Assembly: GCA_964645205.1 (NCBI GenBank)
Contig: CAZYBO010000002.1
Coordinates: forward strand, 248,001 to 312,000
DNA length: 64,000 nt
Direction of reading: 5' to 3'
From: CAZYBO01 sp964645205
Lineage (GTDB): Bacteria > Pseudomonadota > Alphaproteobacteria > Rickettsiales > SXRF01
The notes beneath the pieces were generated by a model. The model was not told the origin of the DNA, did no database searches, and saw nothing but the letters and a program-made list of their open reading frames with translations. Of this stretch, positions 57,229-64,000 are shown one piece after another (position 1 is the first letter of the stretch; every line of letters begins with the position of its first letter). The translations under genes were made by a program, and so were the position numbers.

Positions 57229-58503
57229 TTATGGGTAGGATGTGACGTCGTTTTTCAGGACGACTGTGGCGGATTTCGTTAACGATTCGTCATAAACGCC
57301 CTGCCAGTTGAAGCTGGTCTGTACGCCGCCCGGCCCGCTGATGGGCACGCGCGGACGCGGCAGATACACTTCGTGGAACGTCCAGGTGAGAGAGAAGTTG
57401 TTGCCTTCCAGTCCCGCCAGCTTGTAGGCCAGCTCCAGCTCGATGGCGGTATTGTTGATGGCGTCATCGACCAGCGTGGTGTCGGCAAAGCGCGCCTCAA
57501 TGCTGCCGTTGATGGAAATGATGGTGGGATCAACCGCTTCAATAAGGGCGTCGTTGCGTATGGTGGGCACGCCCTGCGCCCCGTTCGAATAGGTAAACTG
57601 CGCACCGGTGATATTTCCGAGCGCGACATTATTGCGCTTGATGGAGCCGTTGAACTGGCTGAAAGGCTTGTAAACCCGGCTGGTCGGTGTGCCGCCCTGG
57701 GAAGTGGAGAATCGCGTTTCACCCTGCGCGATGATATTCAGCGTCGCATTGGCCGCGCCGGATCGCTGAAAATTAAGCGCCATGCTATTCAAGATGCAGC
57801 CGGTATGGACGAAATAAGCGGGCACGTTGATGTGACCGATTTCCGCCGCGAAGGATGGAAGGCTTGCCGCTCCGCTGATGAAAGTATGTGTGTAACCGCC
57901 GCCCGACAGCGTCGCGCCGCTCACCACGGCATTGGCGTTGCCGGAAGCCAGGGTATAGGCGTTTCCTGCCGCGCCGAGCGTGTCGTGGACGATATTGAGC
58001 TTCGTGCCGCCGCCGTTCGAATAAGTGGCCGGTGTAATGCTGGCGTTCGCCGAAGCGTTCAGATCGGTGGCGAGCTGCGTCAGCGTGGCGTTCAGGTTGG
58101 CGCCGATGTTGGTCTGGGTTCCGGTTGCGCCGCTGGCGACGAACGTCCACACCACGCCGTTGAGCGTAATCGTATGTCCGGCGCTGGGATTGGCGGTAAA
58201 GGTAATGTCGCCGCTTGCGGCTATGCCCGCCGATGTGGGATTGCCCATCAGGAATTGCAGCCACCGGCCGAAGTCGCGCCCTTCCACCGGCACGACCATA
58301 TTGCCTTCGTCGTTAATGACGTCGCGGAACGGGGCGCGCGGTTCCCGGCCTTGGCCGAGGAGATCGGAAGAGATCAGTCCTTGCTCGGCGCTTAAGTCCG
58401 AAGATACGAATGCGAATTTTTCCCAGTTACCGGTAGGCTTCGTGCCGTAGGTAACTTCTTTCAAGGCGAGCAAAGACGCTGCCGAGCCATAGGATCGAGC
58501 CAT
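57229..58503 (-). CDS. Phage tail tube (major tail) protein
   Basis: This 424-residue protein has MARSYGSAASLLALKEVTYGTKPTGNWEKFAFVSSDLSAEQGLISSDLLGQGREPRAPFRDV at the start, then an Ig-like insertion with repeated Ala/Thr/Asn/Gly (TNIGANLNATLTQLATDLNASANASI). The C-terminal beta-rich part (RVPISGPGGVQTSFNWQGVYDE) is the conserved end of this tail-tube family. The insertion of about 110 residues is larger than in minimal tube proteins and may be displayed on the tail surface. It stands directly before the chaperone gene. Confidence 0.88.
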   Translation of the reverse strand: MARSYGSAASLLALKEVTYGTKPTGNWEKFAFVSSDLSAEQGLISSDLLGQGREPRAPFRDVINDEGNMVVPVEGRDFGRWLQFLMGNPTSAGIAASGDITFTANPSAGHTITLNGVVWTFVASGATGTQTNIGANLNATLTQLATDLNASANASITPATYSNGGGTKLNIVHDTLGAAGNAYTLASGNANAVVSGATLSGGGYTHTFISGAASLPSFAAEIGHINVPAYFVHTGCILNSMALNFQRSGAANATLNIIAQGETRFSTSQGGTPTSRVYKPFSQFNGSIKRNNVALGNITGAQFTYSNGAQGVPTIRNDALIEAVDPTIISINGSIEARFADTTLVDDAINNTAIELELAYKLAGLEGNNFSLTWTFHEVYLPRPRVPISGPGGVQTSFNWQGVYDESLTKSATVVLKNDVTSYP

Positions 58504-58523
58504 GGTATTTCTCCTTCAAATGG

Positions 58524-58961
58524 TTAATTGAGCGGGTCTGCGGTAAAGAAGCGGATCATCACAGGCACGGTTGCCATGCGCATCGTGGCCGCGCCTTCGA
58601 CGGGTTCATCAAGGAATTCGGGAGCGCGCGGCTCCATCCATTCGGCAAGCCCGCCGAGCGTGCGATTGGCGGAAAGAATGGCGGCAATGCCGGTGAGCAG
58701 ATTGTCCAGCATGGCGTCGCGCGCCGCCTGATCGGCGTTCTGCACCATCACTTCCAGCGTGGCGATGTGCTCATAAATGTAGGTAAGCGGAGACAGCAGC
58801 ATCTCCGGCTCGCCGCTTGCGCCGTCGCGCAGGACGATCATGCCGCTGTCCGGTATTTTCTGCGGCTTGTCGAGATTGTGCGCGACGGTAACCTGCGGGC
58901 TTTGCAGCGCCGACAGGCTGCCGAGCAGCGCCTGCAATAGCTGTTCGCGTTTGCTGGACAT
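58524..58961 (-). CDS. Tail terminator-like protein
   Basis: This 145-residue protein has REQLLQALLGSLSALQSPQVTVAHNLDKPQKIPDSGMIVLRDG, then YIYEHIATLEVMVQNADQAARDAMLDNLLTGIAAIL, the two-helix and beta layout of lambda gpU-like tail terminators. Homologues are sometimes labelled acyl-CoA transferase in databases, which does not fit the context. Position between the tube and the DUF6441 gene supports a neck or tail-completion role. Confidence 0.72.
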   Translation of the reverse strand: MSSKREQLLQALLGSLSALQSPQVTVAHNLDKPQKIPDSGMIVLRDGASGEPEMLLSPLTYIYEHIATLEVMVQNADQAARDAMLDNLLTGIAAILSANRTLGGLAEWMEPRAPEFLDEPVEGAATMRMATVPVMIRFFTADPLN

Positions 58962-58971
58962 AAATTCCCTG

Positions 58972-59628
58972 TCAATTCTGCGAAGGCACGTCCGGCCATG
59001 AGTTCAGGATTGCCTGCGGCAGGCGCGGTTCCCATTTGGTTGCCGCCGACTGCACGTCGAGCCGCTTTTTCATCTTCACCTGCGGCAGGAGAATGAACAT
59101 GATGACGGTGGTCAATCCGCGCCCGGTGCGTAAGCTGGTATCGGAAGCCTTGCGGAATCCTCCGCGCTTGCCGGTTCCGGCGCGAAGATTGTCCACCACC
59201 AGTAAAGACGGGCCGTTCTTGCGATAGATGAAGTGCAGCCGCCCCAGCGAATGCTCAGGAAAATTCGACGGCGTGATCCGCTTGCCGCCAATGCCCCGTT
59301 TCGGCGCGGCGGAAGTGGGAATCGCCAGAAACAGGCCGTTCTTTCCCTTGATCAGCGCACCTTCGTTGAAAGCGCGGATAATGTCCGGCGCCTTGCTGAA
59401 TACGAACCCGGCGATACTGATGGATACTCCGCCGGAAGGGTAATATCTGGCTTTCCACGCATTGGAGACGCGCTTGCCAAGACCGGCAGAAACCACTTGC
59501 TGGCGCAACTCCTGCTTGACGTTCTCGGTGATTTCCTTGACCGCTTTGGTGACGGCGATTTCCGCCGCCTGCGCCTGCTTTTGCATGAATGCATGCAGAT
59601 TGCCCCGGACTGCCGCCTCAAGCCGCAT
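58972..59628 (-). CDS. DUF6441 tail-completion-like protein (HK97 gp10-like)
   Basis: A protein of about 218 residues: RLEAAVRGNLHAFMQKQAQAAEIAVTKAVKEITENVKQELRQQVVSAGLGKRVSNAWKARYYP, then SIAGFVFSKAPDIIRAFNEGALIKGKNGLFLAIPT. This pattern, with a helical start and a beta core, is the DUF6441/HK97-gp10-like completion protein. The ATG at 59626-59628 is preferred over the TTG at 59637. It overlaps the stop of the upstream head-tail gene. Confidence 0.8.
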   Translation of the reverse strand: MRLEAAVRGNLHAFMQKQAQAAEIAVTKAVKEITENVKQELRQQVVSAGLGKRVSNAWKARYYPSGGVSISIAGFVFSKAPDIIRAFNEGALIKGKNGLFLAIPTSAAPKRGIGGKRITPSNFPEHSLGRLHFIYRKNGPSLLVVDNLRAGTGKRGGFRKASDTSLRTGRGLTTVIMFILLPQVKMKKRLDVQSAATKWEPRLPQAILNSWPDVPSQN

Positions 59629-59932
59629 GGAGATCAACCAGCCACGTCAGCTGCTCGGAGTCGCGTCGCGGTTCTCCCTGTACGACATAGCTATTCTGGC
59701 CGATAAGGAACCTATCGCCCTGCGCGGGATTCGGGCATTCGGAAACCTGCACTTCCAGGATCAGCGTCGGCAGGTTGATCACCGAATCACCGATATTGGC
59801 GAAAACGTCCGGCGCGCGCACGATGACGCGCACCGGACGGTTGTCGCCCAGCTGCGGAATATAGACGGCATCCCTTGCCAGGTTGGGATTTGCAAAGAGC
59901 GTGCGTATGGCTTGAGCGAATACGTTCGTCAT
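59618..59932 (-). CDS. Phage head-tail joining-type protein
   Basis: This 104-residue protein of the head-tail connector/attachment type (FII- or gp17-like) reads FAQAIRTLFANPNLARDAVYIPQLGDNRPVRVIVRAPDVFANIGDSVINLPTLILEVQVSECPNPAQGDRFLIGQNSYVVQGEPRRD. The beta-barrel repeat and the final WLVDL are characteristic. It overlaps the DUF6441 gene and lies 67 bases from the capsid decoration gene; those 67 bases hold no gene. Confidence 0.8.
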   Translation of the reverse strand: MTNVFAQAIRTLFANPNLARDAVYIPQLGDNRPVRVIVRAPDVFANIGDSVINLPTLILEVQVSECPNPAQGDRFLIGQNSYVVQGEPRRDSEQLTWLVDLHAA

Positions 59933-59999
59933 GGCAATAATCCACCTCCCGGCAAGGTATCCTGATCCACTGGAACAGGATCGATGCCTGCCCTTCCGC

Positions 60000-60335
60000 T
60001 TAGCTGATAAAAGCCCCGTTGAGACGCACCAGCCCGGTGCTGCTGGGGTTGGTAGCCACCGCCACTGCCGTGCCGATCAGCTTGTTGGTGGAAGACGTCG
60101 ATGTGGCGACCTTGTTGGTGTCATCCCAGTAGATCAGCTGGCCGACTGTCCATGCCTGCGCGCTGGTTTTCGCCAGCGAGAACACGCCTTCCGTCCGCGC
60201 TTCAACATCGGCGCCGGTGGTGGCATCGTTTGACGCCACGCCAAAGATGGAGCCGACAAGTAAGCCGCCGCCAGAACTGACGTTGTAAGGTGCGGCAAGC
60301 GTGATCGTCCTGCCGTCTTGGATAAAATTCTTCAT
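60000..60335 (-). CDS. DUF2190 capsid decoration/cement protein
   Basis: This 111-residue protein reads MKNFIQDGRTITLAAPYNVSSGGGLLVGSIFGVASNDATTGADVEARTEGVFSLAK, then WTVGQLIYWDDTNKVATSTSSTNKLIGTAVAVA. This is the recognisable DUF2190 fold, found beside the major capsid gene and thought to bind the outside of the head. AGGAG precedes the ATG. A hairpin terminator between it and the capsid gene allows separate dosage. Confidence 0.88.
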   Translation of the reverse strand: MKNFIQDGRTITLAAPYNVSSGGGLLVGSIFGVASNDATTGADVEARTEGVFSLAKTSAQAWTVGQLIYWDDTNKVATSTSSTNKLIGTAVAVATNPSSTGLVRLNGAFIS

Positions 60336-60357
60336 AGGTTTCTCCTGATTTTGGATA

Positions 60358-60382
60358 ATAAAAAAGCGGCCTTAAAGCCGCT
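60358..60382 (-). terminator. Rho-independent terminator behind the capsid gene
   Basis: AGCGGC (60365-60370) pairs with GCCGCT (60377-60382), loop CTTAAA, followed on the minus strand by six T residues (60360-60365) and an AT-rich run. It lies 26 bases after the stop of the fused capsid gene and before the decoration gene, so it would limit read-through and make the capsid gene dominant. Confidence 0.8.
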
Positions 60383-60408
60383 GGGGTTGCTCACAAGAAC
60401 GCTGATGC

Positions 60409-62466
60409 TTATGCGCCGTTGTTCTTGTACAGGCCGCGCCAGTCGATGGCCTTGGCCGCGAAGTCAAGACGGGCTTTAAGCTCAAGCCCATCGACGTCGA
60501 AGCCAACACGGCTTTCCAGATAGACGCCCTCGTTGCCTTCCAGGTAGGCGTATTCGATGGTGTCGATCTGGCCGGGATCGCCGAACAGATACCAGGCGAT
60601 GGCAGACGCCGCGTCGAGACGCGGTTCCGCGATCACCTGCAGCGAGCCCGCGAACGGATTCACGTCCGGGTTCTTCGTGTAGACCACGTTGGTTACCGTC
60701 ACGAATTGCTGCGCGATGGTTTCCAGCGCCGAGGGCACGACTAGGTATTTGGGGATGACGTTGATGAAGCGTCCGTTCAGCCCCTTCTGCTGGCGAAGCA
60801 GCTGGCGGCCGACGCCCAGCGAGGCGACGGAGATCGCCGTGCCGGTGCCGGTCAGGTTGGTATGCGCGGCGCTGAACAGAGGATTGGCATCACCCATATT
60901 GGCGTTGGCGGTGATGACGCCCCATATCGTGTCGCTTTCCAGATCGGCTGCGGCGCGACCGAACATGGCGGGCAAGCGCGTGAACGCATCCAGGTCGTCG
61001 TTGATGATGACCTGGCGGTTAATCGCCACCACCTTTCCGTAGGTAGCGAGCGCATACTGTTCACGCGCATCGCTGACTGTGCCGCGCTTGAATTCGCCGG
61101 ATTCGTTCACCTTATCCAGCGTTGGCGCGTCGCCAAGCTGCACGCGCGCCATCAGCTTGAAGTCGGGCGCGAGTGTCTGGCGGCAGAACGGCTTGAAGGT
61201 CTGCGGCGCCGCATCATAGGCATCACGCAGCGTTTTGTTCGCCACGTTCGCCAGCAGATACGGGAAGTCGGCGGTACCGTGGAAGCCACCGCTGCGGCTT
61301 TCCAGCCCCAGAATGGTTCCCGCCAGCTGCACGCGGGACATTCCGCGCGTGCGCACACCGCGCCGCTCCAGCATATCGCGCCCGATTTCCAGGAGGCTCA
61401 TGCCACGGAATTCGCGCGCCGCCGGATCGAGCTTGAACTTGTCCGGGTTGAAGCGGTTGAGCAGCGCGTTTTCGACAACAGCGCGGCATTTGTCCATCTC
61501 GTCGCGGGTAATGGTTATCTGCGGACGGATTTCACCCCCTTCGCCGCCGCGCTTCGCCAGCTCGTCCAGCACGGCCTTACGCGCTTTTTCCAGACCGGTG
61601 CCGTCACCGACCAGCTTTTGCGCGAAGGTATCGGGCAACTGCGCGGCGCGGACGATTTTCTGGATTTCCAGCACGCGGGTACGCTCGGCCCGCACACCTT
61701 CGGCGCGGGCGTTCTCCGGTGCTTCCGGTTCAGGCGCGGGATTGGCCGGAGCGTCAGAGGGAGGATTGGGATTATCGGCCGGAGCTTCCGGTTTCGCGGG
61801 CGCTTCGGGATTTTCCGGTGCGCCTGCCGGAGCGGCGGGCGTGTTCGGATCGTTGATGTCATTATCGGGCATGGTACGAGTCTCCTTCGATGGATGGTTA
61901 ATGAAGATGCAGGGGCTGGCATTGGGCAGAGCACGAATACCCGCGCCCGCGTCCGCCCCTACGGGGACGAGGGAAATTTCGAACGGTTCCCAATCCACGG
62001 CGCGATACACCGGGATTTGGCCGTCTTCGCGGATGACTTCGTATTTGTGGACGCGGTAGCCGACGCTGACGTTGCGGATCACCTTGTTCTGAATTTTGGT
62101 AAGCACCGGCTGCGTGGCTTCTCCGGGGTCGATCATGATCCGCCCCAATCCTTGCCCGTCGGCGATCACGCCGGAATCGGCAAGAAAAACGCCGATCACA
62201 TCATCGAGGCTATATTGCGAATGCGTGTTAAGCACCGCGACCGCGCCGGAATTGAGGCGATCCATGCGCACCGCTTCCGGCGTGACGACCAGTTCCTCAT
62301 CGTACACTTCGTCATTCATCCAGTCGTAGCGGCGCACGCGCGCGCCGGTTGTCCAGACAATGTCGAAGATATTGCCGGCTGCATCGTCCTTCGGGGCTTC
62401 CAGGGGAGCCAGGCGCGTTTGCAGTGGCAGGTTGACGCGCTTATGCGTCGGGGTTGGCTGGGGCAT
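60409..62466 (-). CDS. Fused prohead protease-major capsid protein
   Basis: This 685-residue fusion has three parts. The N-terminal S78/U35-type prohead protease (about residues 15-190) shows the catalytic His in VLNTHSQYSLDDVIGVF and the catalytic Ser in NVSVGYRVHKYE. A Pro/Ala/Glu-rich linker (about 199-265) and a charged helical stretch (AEGVRAERTRVLEIQK) follow. The Mu-like or HK97-fold major capsid domain runs from about 320 to the end (RMSLLEIGRDMLERRGVRTRGMSR region to AAKAIDWRGLYKNNGA). An internal ATG with AAGGAG at 61872 could give the capsid part alone. GGAGG precedes the first ATG. Confidence 0.9.
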   Translation of the reverse strand: MPQPTPTHKRVNLPLQTRLAPLEAPKDDAAGNIFDIVWTTGARVRRYDWMNDEVYDEELVVTPEAVRMDRLNSGAVAVLNTHSQYSLDDVIGVFLADSGVIADGQGLGRIMIDPGEATQPVLTKIQNKVIRNVSVGYRVHKYEVIREDGQIPVYRAVDWEPFEISLVPVGADAGAGIRALPNASPCIFINHPSKETRTMPDNDINDPNTPAAPAGAPENPEAPAKPEAPADNPNPPSDAPANPAPEPEAPENARAEGVRAERTRVLEIQKIVRAAQLPDTFAQKLVGDGTGLEKARKAVLDELAKRGGEGGEIRPQITITRDEMDKCRAVVENALLNRFNPDKFKLDPAAREFRGMSLLEIGRDMLERRGVRTRGMSRVQLAGTILGLESRSGGFHGTADFPYLLANVANKTLRDAYDAAPQTFKPFCRQTLAPDFKLMARVQLGDAPTLDKVNESGEFKRGTVSDAREQYALATYGKVVAINRQVIINDDLDAFTRLPAMFGRAAADLESDTIWGVITANANMGDANPLFSAAHTNLTGTGTAISVASLGVGRQLLRQQKGLNGRFINVIPKYLVVPSALETIAQQFVTVTNVVYTKNPDVNPFAGSLQVIAEPRLDAASAIAWYLFGDPGQIDTIEYAYLEGNEGVYLESRVGFDVDGLELKARLDFAAKAIDWRGLYKNNGA
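61870..61888 (-). promoter_or_regulatory. Internal start and ribosome binding site in the capsid fusion
   Basis: Within the fused gene the ATG at 61870-61872 (Met199, MPDNDIN) is preceded by AAGGAG (complement of 61882-61887) at nine bases, which is better than chance in a coding frame. Translation from here would give a 487-residue linker-plus-capsid protein without protease, a way to make far more capsid than protease. Confidence 0.6.
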
Positions 62467-63958
62467 CGTTTCCTCCTTCGTTGATGGATTGCGCGACGCC
62501 GCTTTTCGCCGTGTAGCGGGGATCGCTGTCGAGAATGATTCCGTGGCCGTCGAGCTGCTGGTTGGTTTTGGCGATTTCCTCGATCTGCTGATCGGGATCG
62601 AAACCGCGGTTGGCGATGGCCTCGCGGAGCGTCAATGTGCCGTTGCGCATCATCAGCGTGTCGGCCTGCGCATCCTTGAGCGGATCGATCATTTCGAATT
62701 TGGGCGCCGTCCAGCTCACGCCGTAATCGGCCTTGCTGATCAGTCCGGCGATGGTGGCGCGGTCGATGAACCGCTTCCATACCGGCATGCAGAGCATCGG
62801 TATGAACACCTGCCAGCGTAGCGTTTCGATCATGCGCCGGAATTCGAGCAGTCCCGCACGCAAGCTGCTGTAATTAACCTGGGACAGGTCGCCGGTAAGC
62901 TGCTCGTAGGTAATGCCTAGTCCAGCCGCCACGGCATGGAGCTGCGCGCGCATATAGGCGGCATAGTTGGCGTCGCTAGTCGGCGCGCCGAACCGCACGT
63001 CTTCGCCCGGCTTCAGGTATTCGATCATGCCGGGGCGGAAGGATTCGACCCGCTTGGGATCGCCTTGGCCGCCCGCAAGGGGAGTAGAAGCAATGCTGCC
63101 GAGCGTCGGGCCTTCGCTGCCGCTGTTTTGCACCACGAAGGCGGCGAAGCAGGATTCTATTTTCTTCCGCCAAAGCTCTGCGTCGTCGTAATCGTCCAGA
63201 TCGCGCATGCGCAGCAGAACGGAGGCATAGGCGCTTACGCCGCGAATCTGGCCGGGCCGGTCTTTTTCATAAATGTGCAGGATCTGGTCGGCGGGGATGC
63301 GCACGCTCTGCAGCCGAGGCAGGAACATCTGGTCGTCACCGGGATGCTGCGGCCACATCCAGTAAGCGATGCGCCTACCAAGGCCGTCGAATTCGATTCC
63401 CTGACGGATGTAACCGCCGTTCGATGTTTCACCGCTTTTCGTGGCGTCTAGGAAATCCGACTCCAGCACCTGCAGCTGCATGGGCACGGCAAGATCATTC
63501 CCGGCGAAACGGTCACGGTAGCGCACGAAGCATTCGCCGCTTTCAAACAGGCTGCGGACAATCAGCGCCTGCAGGCCGTAAAAGTCATAGCCGCCATCGG
63601 CGTCGCAGTGGGGATGCCATTGTTCCCATGCGGCCATGATCTGCTTATTCAGGCGATCTGAACCTGTGCGCGCCTGCGGGATAATGCCGGTGCCCACGAA
63701 ATTATCGGCGAAGATGCGCCGCGCCTTGCGGCCATAGGGATTATTGCGGGCGATGTCGCGCGCGCGGTCGCGCAGCTTGTTTCCCGCCGCGTAGATTTCC
63801 GCATTCGCCGATGTGCTGGCCGTCAGCCAGCCGTCCGTGCGCCTTCCGCTTTTGGCGCCGTCATAGACGCGCTCCAGCAATCCCATGACAGCGCGCGCCT
63901 GTTTGCGCTTCAGCGCCGCCGTGGGCGCGAAGTATCCAATGACGTCGTCGATCCACAT
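62441..63958 (-). CDS. Lambda-family phage portal protein
   Basis: This 505-residue protein has WIDDVIGYFAPTAALKRKQARAVMGLLERVYDGAKSGRRTDGWLTASTSANAEIYAAGNKLRDRARDIARNNPYGRKARRIFADNFVGTG, the start of lambda gpB-like portals. It continues with WHPHCDADGGYDFYGLQALIVRSLFESGECFVRY and ends with a helical tail. The portal ring of twelve subunits is the DNA channel for packaging. It overlaps the capsid fusion by 26 bases. Terminase and connector genes should lie just beyond the right edge. Confidence 0.93.
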   Translation of the reverse strand: MWIDDVIGYFAPTAALKRKQARAVMGLLERVYDGAKSGRRTDGWLTASTSANAEIYAAGNKLRDRARDIARNNPYGRKARRIFADNFVGTGIIPQARTGSDRLNKQIMAAWEQWHPHCDADGGYDFYGLQALIVRSLFESGECFVRYRDRFAGNDLAVPMQLQVLESDFLDATKSGETSNGGYIRQGIEFDGLGRRIAYWMWPQHPGDDQMFLPRLQSVRIPADQILHIYEKDRPGQIRGVSAYASVLLRMRDLDDYDDAELWRKKIESCFAAFVVQNSGSEGPTLGSIASTPLAGGQGDPKRVESFRPGMIEYLKPGEDVRFGAPTSDANYAAYMRAQLHAVAAGLGITYEQLTGDLSQVNYSSLRAGLLEFRRMIETLRWQVFIPMLCMPVWKRFIDRATIAGLISKADYGVSWTAPKFEMIDPLKDAQADTLMMRNGTLTLREAIANRGFDPDQQIEEIAKTNQQLDGHGIILDSDPRYTAKSGVAQSINEGGNDAPANPDA

Positions 63959-63960
63959 GA

Positions 63961-64000
63961 TTAATCCCTGCTGAATGAGGCGTAAGACGTGCGGTCAGTG
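63961..64000 (-). CDS. C-terminus of an upstream phage gene (cut by window edge)
   Basis: A minus-strand frame enters from the right edge and ends with TAA at 63961-63963, two bases before the portal start, encoding TDRTSYASFSRD as its last residues. In lambda-type phages the gene before the portal is the small head-tail connector gpW or the terminase. Too little is present to decide, so the identity is inferred from position only. Confidence 0.5.
   Translation of the reverse strand, partial: TDRTSYASFSRD

Noticed and set aside
60862..62484. 540-codon plus-strand open frame
   Set aside because: It is antisense to the protease-capsid fusion and shows no recognisable protein features.
1..64000. 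CRISPR arrays, tRNA or rRNA genes
   Set aside because: No regularly spaced direct repeats and no cloverleaf or rRNA-like segments were seen.

Overview
This window comes from an alphaproteobacterial chromosome of moderately high GC. The evidence is the lgt-midA-pgeF gene order, RpoH-type promoters of the CTTG-N17-CYTATNT form, a ROSE-like RNA thermometer in front of a small heat-shock gene, and a prophage whose tail genes follow the gene transfer agent (GTA) order known from Rhodobacterales and relatives. No rRNA, tRNA or CRISPR array was seen. The exact lineage cannot be read from the sequence.

Region 1 (1-20.7 kb) is ordinary chromosome. It holds two SGNH-hydrolase-like genes with a tiny DUF5989 gene between them, then an ALDH7-type dehydrogenase, an AstE-like desuccinylase and AstB (arginine succinyltransferase catabolism). 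These are followed by a short-chain dehydrogenase, a LOG-family phosphoribohydrolase, an unknown 618-residue protein with a lipoprotein behind tandem Fur-box-like sites, an O-methyltransferase divergent from recJ, a cysTWA sulfate transporter lacking a nearby binding protein, pgsA, ilvE, and a pgeF-midA-lgt-yqaA run. Two REP-like palindromes lie between genes.

Region 2 (20.7-25.1 kb) looks like an integrated element: a two-domain DNA-binding regulator facing a perfect 17-bp palindrome, then a large serine recombinase overlapping a ParB-like gene, a second RepB-like gene, and a strong terminator.

Region 3 (25.1-35.8 kb) is a stress-tolerance island: ECF-like sigma factor, isoaspartyl methyltransferase-like protein, PHA depolymerase, HdeD, CbpM, CbpA/DnaJ, two MarC proteins, two Hsp20 chaperones, YfdX and HtpX. 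Five RpoH-type promoter matches, good to exact, point into it, and the first hsp20 carries a ROSE-like hairpin over its ribosome binding site. The content partly resembles the enterobacterial transmissible locus of stress tolerance but lacks ClpK, thioredoxin and KefB.

Region 4 (35.8-45.5 kb) is a compact five-gene modification/defence locus: an excisionase-like HTH protein behind an inverted-repeat operator, a SNF2-type helicase, a Type III-like (Mod) beta-class DNA methyltransferase with an AT-rich mosaic centre, a Type III-like Res helicase-nuclease, and a small XRE protein. It looks like a Type III restriction system with an added DISARM-DrmD-like translocase.

Region 5 (45.45-64 kb, running off the right edge) is a prophage on the minus strand. 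It has lysis genes, a moron-like nucleotidyltransferase, a GTA-like tail module, a tail assembly chaperone pair with a GGGAAAC -1 frameshift site and a cysteine-rich extension, a fused prohead protease-major capsid gene with an internal start, and a lambda-type portal. The mixture suggests a mosaic siphophage.
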